From contig NZ_CP073653.1 in assembly GCF_018223745.1 (NCBI RefSeq), forward strand, positions 4,054,001 to 4,118,000: a stretch of 64,000 bases of DNA, in the 5' to 3' direction. Every line of letters begins with the position of its first letter. Within the stretch, counting starts at the first letter, position 1. This document shows positions 62,519 to 64,000 of the stretch, piece after piece. A program made the translations under genes and the position numbers. A model generated the notes under the pieces. The model saw only the letters and a list, made by a program, of their open reading frames with translations. It ran no database searches and was not told the origin of the DNA. This DNA comes from Clostridium beijerinckii. Lineage in GTDB: Bacteria > Bacillota > Clostridia > Clostridiales > Clostridiaceae.

Positions 62519-63533
62519 GAAAATTATTATATTATTAATCCCCTTAACATTTTTAATTTTATGTATCGGGACTTCTATTGGAAGTTCTGATACCAGCTTA
62601 ATCCATATTGCATCGATAATTGGATATAAAGTTTTAGGAATTCCACTACTTAAAGAGATTAACCCTAATGATGTGGCGATAATTTGGAATTTAAGATTGC
62701 CTAGAGTTTTTTTAGCTTTTCTTGTAGGTAGTTCCTTATCAGTTAGTGGTGCTGTGGTTCAATCATTACTTAGAAATCCACTTGCTTCACCATATACCTT
62801 AGGAGTATCTTCTGGTGCTTCTCTTGGAGTTGGATTTCTTATAATATCTGGTTTTTCAATACCTATGCTCGGCAGGCTTACTCTTCCTTTAACAGGCTTT
62901 TTATGTGGGCTTTTGACTGTATTTATTATCATAAAATTTGCCTACAAAGTTGATAACAGTATGTCAACTTCAACTATAATTTTATCTGGCATGGTTTTTT
63001 CTTTATTTTGCAGTGCAATACTTACAACTGTAACAGCCTTATATAGTGAAGATATAAAAAGCATAGCTCTTTGGGAGATGGGTTCCTTTTCCATGAAGGG
63101 ATGGTCATATGTACAAATGGGAGTTCCCTTCTTTATAGTTGGAATAATTGGTGTTATGCGCTACTGCACTGAAATGGATATATTATCTTTTGGTGAAGAT
63201 CAAGCAAAATCAGTTGGAGTAGATGTTAATACAATAAAGACTAGACTTCTTATTTTCTCTGCTATATTAACGGGTTCTGCTGTAGCCTTAAGTGGAATTA
63301 TTGGTTTTGTGGATTTAATAATTCCTCACTTAGTAAGAAGGATCATTGGAGCAAAGCATAAATATGTAATTCCAGTCTGTGTAATTTTAGGCGGCTGTTT
63401 TATGGTGATTACTGATCTAGTAGCAAGAATAATTATAATACCATCAGAATTGCCAGTTGGTGCTATTACTGCTCTGATTGGAGCTCCATTTTTTGCATAC
63501 ATATATTTTAATAAGGCACATGGAAGAAAATAA
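62505..63533 (+). CDS. btuC: Cobalamin ABC transporter permease (BtuC/FecCD family)
   Basis: The 342-aa protein has about ten helices and the FecCD pattern: IWNLRLPRVFLAFLVGSSLSVSGAVVQSLLRNPLASPYTLGVSSGASLG, LALWEMGSFS-like SIALWEMGSFSMKGW, GFVDLIIPHLVRRIIGAKHKYVIP and LPVGAITALIGAPFFAYI. It forms the membrane channel for corrinoid uptake with BtuD. The start codon (62505 or 62511) lies within the BtuF end, so translation is coupled. Confidence 0.92.
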   Translation: MQMYKKIIILLIPLTFLILCIGTSIGSSDTSLIHIASIIGYKVLGIPLLKEINPNDVAIIWNLRLPRVFLAFLVGSSLSVSGAVVQSLLRNPLASPYTLGVSSGASLGVGFLIISGFSIPMLGRLTLPLTGFLCGLLTVFIIIKFAYKVDNSMSTSTIILSGMVFSLFCSAILTTVTALYSEDIKSIALWEMGSFSMKGWSYVQMGVPFFIVGIIGVMRYCTEMDILSFGEDQAKSVGVDVNTIKTRLLIFSAILTGSAVALSGIIGFVDLIIPHLVRRIIGAKHKYVIPVCVILGGCFMVITDLVARIIIIPSELPVGAITALIGAPFFAYIYFNKAHGRK

Positions 63534-63555
63534 TAAATCAAAGTAGGTGATGATT

Positions 63556-64000
63556 TTGTTAGAACTTAAGAATTTTTCTTGTGGATATGACAAAATAGAT
63601 ATCATAAAGAATATAACCTTTAAAGCTAAAAGAGGAGAAATTCTTTGCATAGTTGGTCCAAATGGATGCGGAAAAAGTACGCTTTTAAAAGCTATAGGCA
63701 GACTCATTGAATATAAAGGAACACTAACCTTTGATTCAAAGGATATAAAAAACTTACCTGTGAAGGAATTTGCAAAGCGCATTGCACTTATGACTCAAAG
63801 TAACAATGTTTATTTTCCTTACACAGTCTACGAAACTGTTGCTTTAGGAAGATATGCTTATTTAAAAGGGGCTTTATCCTCTTTAAGTAAGGAAGATAAT
63901 TTAACCGTAATGAAAGCTATAAAAAGTGTTGGGCTGATAGATTTAAAAGATACATTTATAAGTGAATTATCTGGCGGTCAGCTTCAACGGGTCTTCATAG
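63556..64000 (+). CDS. btuD: Cobalamin ABC transporter ATP-binding protein (BtuD), 5' part
   Basis: The frame runs to the window edge. It shows LELKNFSCGYDKIDIIKNIT, Walker A GPNGCGKSTLLKAIG, Q-loop LMTQSNNVYFPYTVYETVALGRYA and signature LSGGQLQRV. It powers BtuC. TTG at 63556 lies 6 nt after AGGTG and is preferred; ATG 63550 in the same frame directly touches the ribosome site. The gap to BtuC is 22 bp, so it is in the same operon. Confidence 0.9.
   Translation, partial: MLELKNFSCGYDKIDIIKNITFKAKRGEILCIVGPNGCGKSTLLKAIGRLIEYKGTLTFDSKDIKNLPVKEFAKRIALMTQSNNVYFPYTVYETVALGRYAYLKGALSSLSKEDNLTVMKAIKSVGLIDLKDTFISELSGGQLQRVFI

Overview
The window is AT-rich with short gene-dense operons, strong AGGAGG-type ribosome binding sites, two-component systems, sporulator-type small proteins and ferredoxin/flavodoxin enzymes. 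This fits a free-living anaerobic Clostridium (sensu stricto); the species is inference only. It looks like an accessory, decay-prone stretch of chromosome: about seven gene relics, two group II introns, one IS110-family element and several families of short palindromic (MITE-like) repeats lie between ordinary genes.

Layout. 1-5.7 kb: start of a MATE exporter with its MarR repressor and operators, a secreted lysozyme-like protein, a VanZ protein, a chimeric MFS/ribosomal-protection relic and an IS110-type transposase with a structured non-coding end. 5.7-13.3 kb: an orphan 2-oxoacid:ferredoxin oxidoreductase beta subunit, a ferredoxin-nitroreductase, TetR genes, an EFR1 flavodoxin-ferredoxin protein, a CcdC-like protein, a MarR/methyltransferase operon, and relics of vanZ, tetR and SDR genes. 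13.5-23.5 kb: TetR/MFS divergent pair, solute-binding protein, LytTR/DUF3021-like pair, tandem flavodoxin protein, EamA relic, epimerase/XRE divergent pair, a YidC paralogue with a small membrane protein, and a 53-aa toxin-like peptide.

23.6-30.6 kb holds two cell-envelope defence modules: VanY carboxypeptidase with its response regulator and kinase, and a Cpr/Lan-type peptide-resistance ABC transporter (ATPase, two permeases, kinase, regulator). 31.0-33.3 kb: a group II intron inserted inside a palindromic repeat. 33.3-41.5 kb: chemoreceptor, a fused tyrosine-phosphatase-like phytase/GxGYxYP secreted protein, a bile-salt-hydrolase-family amidase, and an ECF sigma/anti-sigma (DUF4179) pair. 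41.9-45.2 kb: a DUF1659-DUF2922 gene pair in which the DUF1659 gene is split by a second group II intron that, if excised, restores the frame exactly. 45.5-49.8 kb: two paralogous small secreted proteins and a MacB-type ABC exporter operon.

50.4-54.9 kb: nickel handling (CbiM/NikM, CbiQ, CbiO, HypB) and divergent DUF3842. 55.0-60.3 kb: truncated methyltransferase, MarR with operator repeats, class C beta-lactamase-like hydrolase, DUF445 and ApbE. 61.0-64.0 kb: a cobalamin riboswitch with a long leader and a terminator ahead of a BtuF-BtuC-BtuD uptake operon that runs off the window.

The most noteworthy signals are the in-frame intron in DUF1659, the two intron maturase genes broken at the same domain boundary, the intron nested in a repeat whose empty sites are also present, the candidate IS110 bridge RNA, the dispersed hairpin families, and the possible alternative pairing in the cobalamin leader. 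No CRISPR array, rRNA or tRNA was seen.
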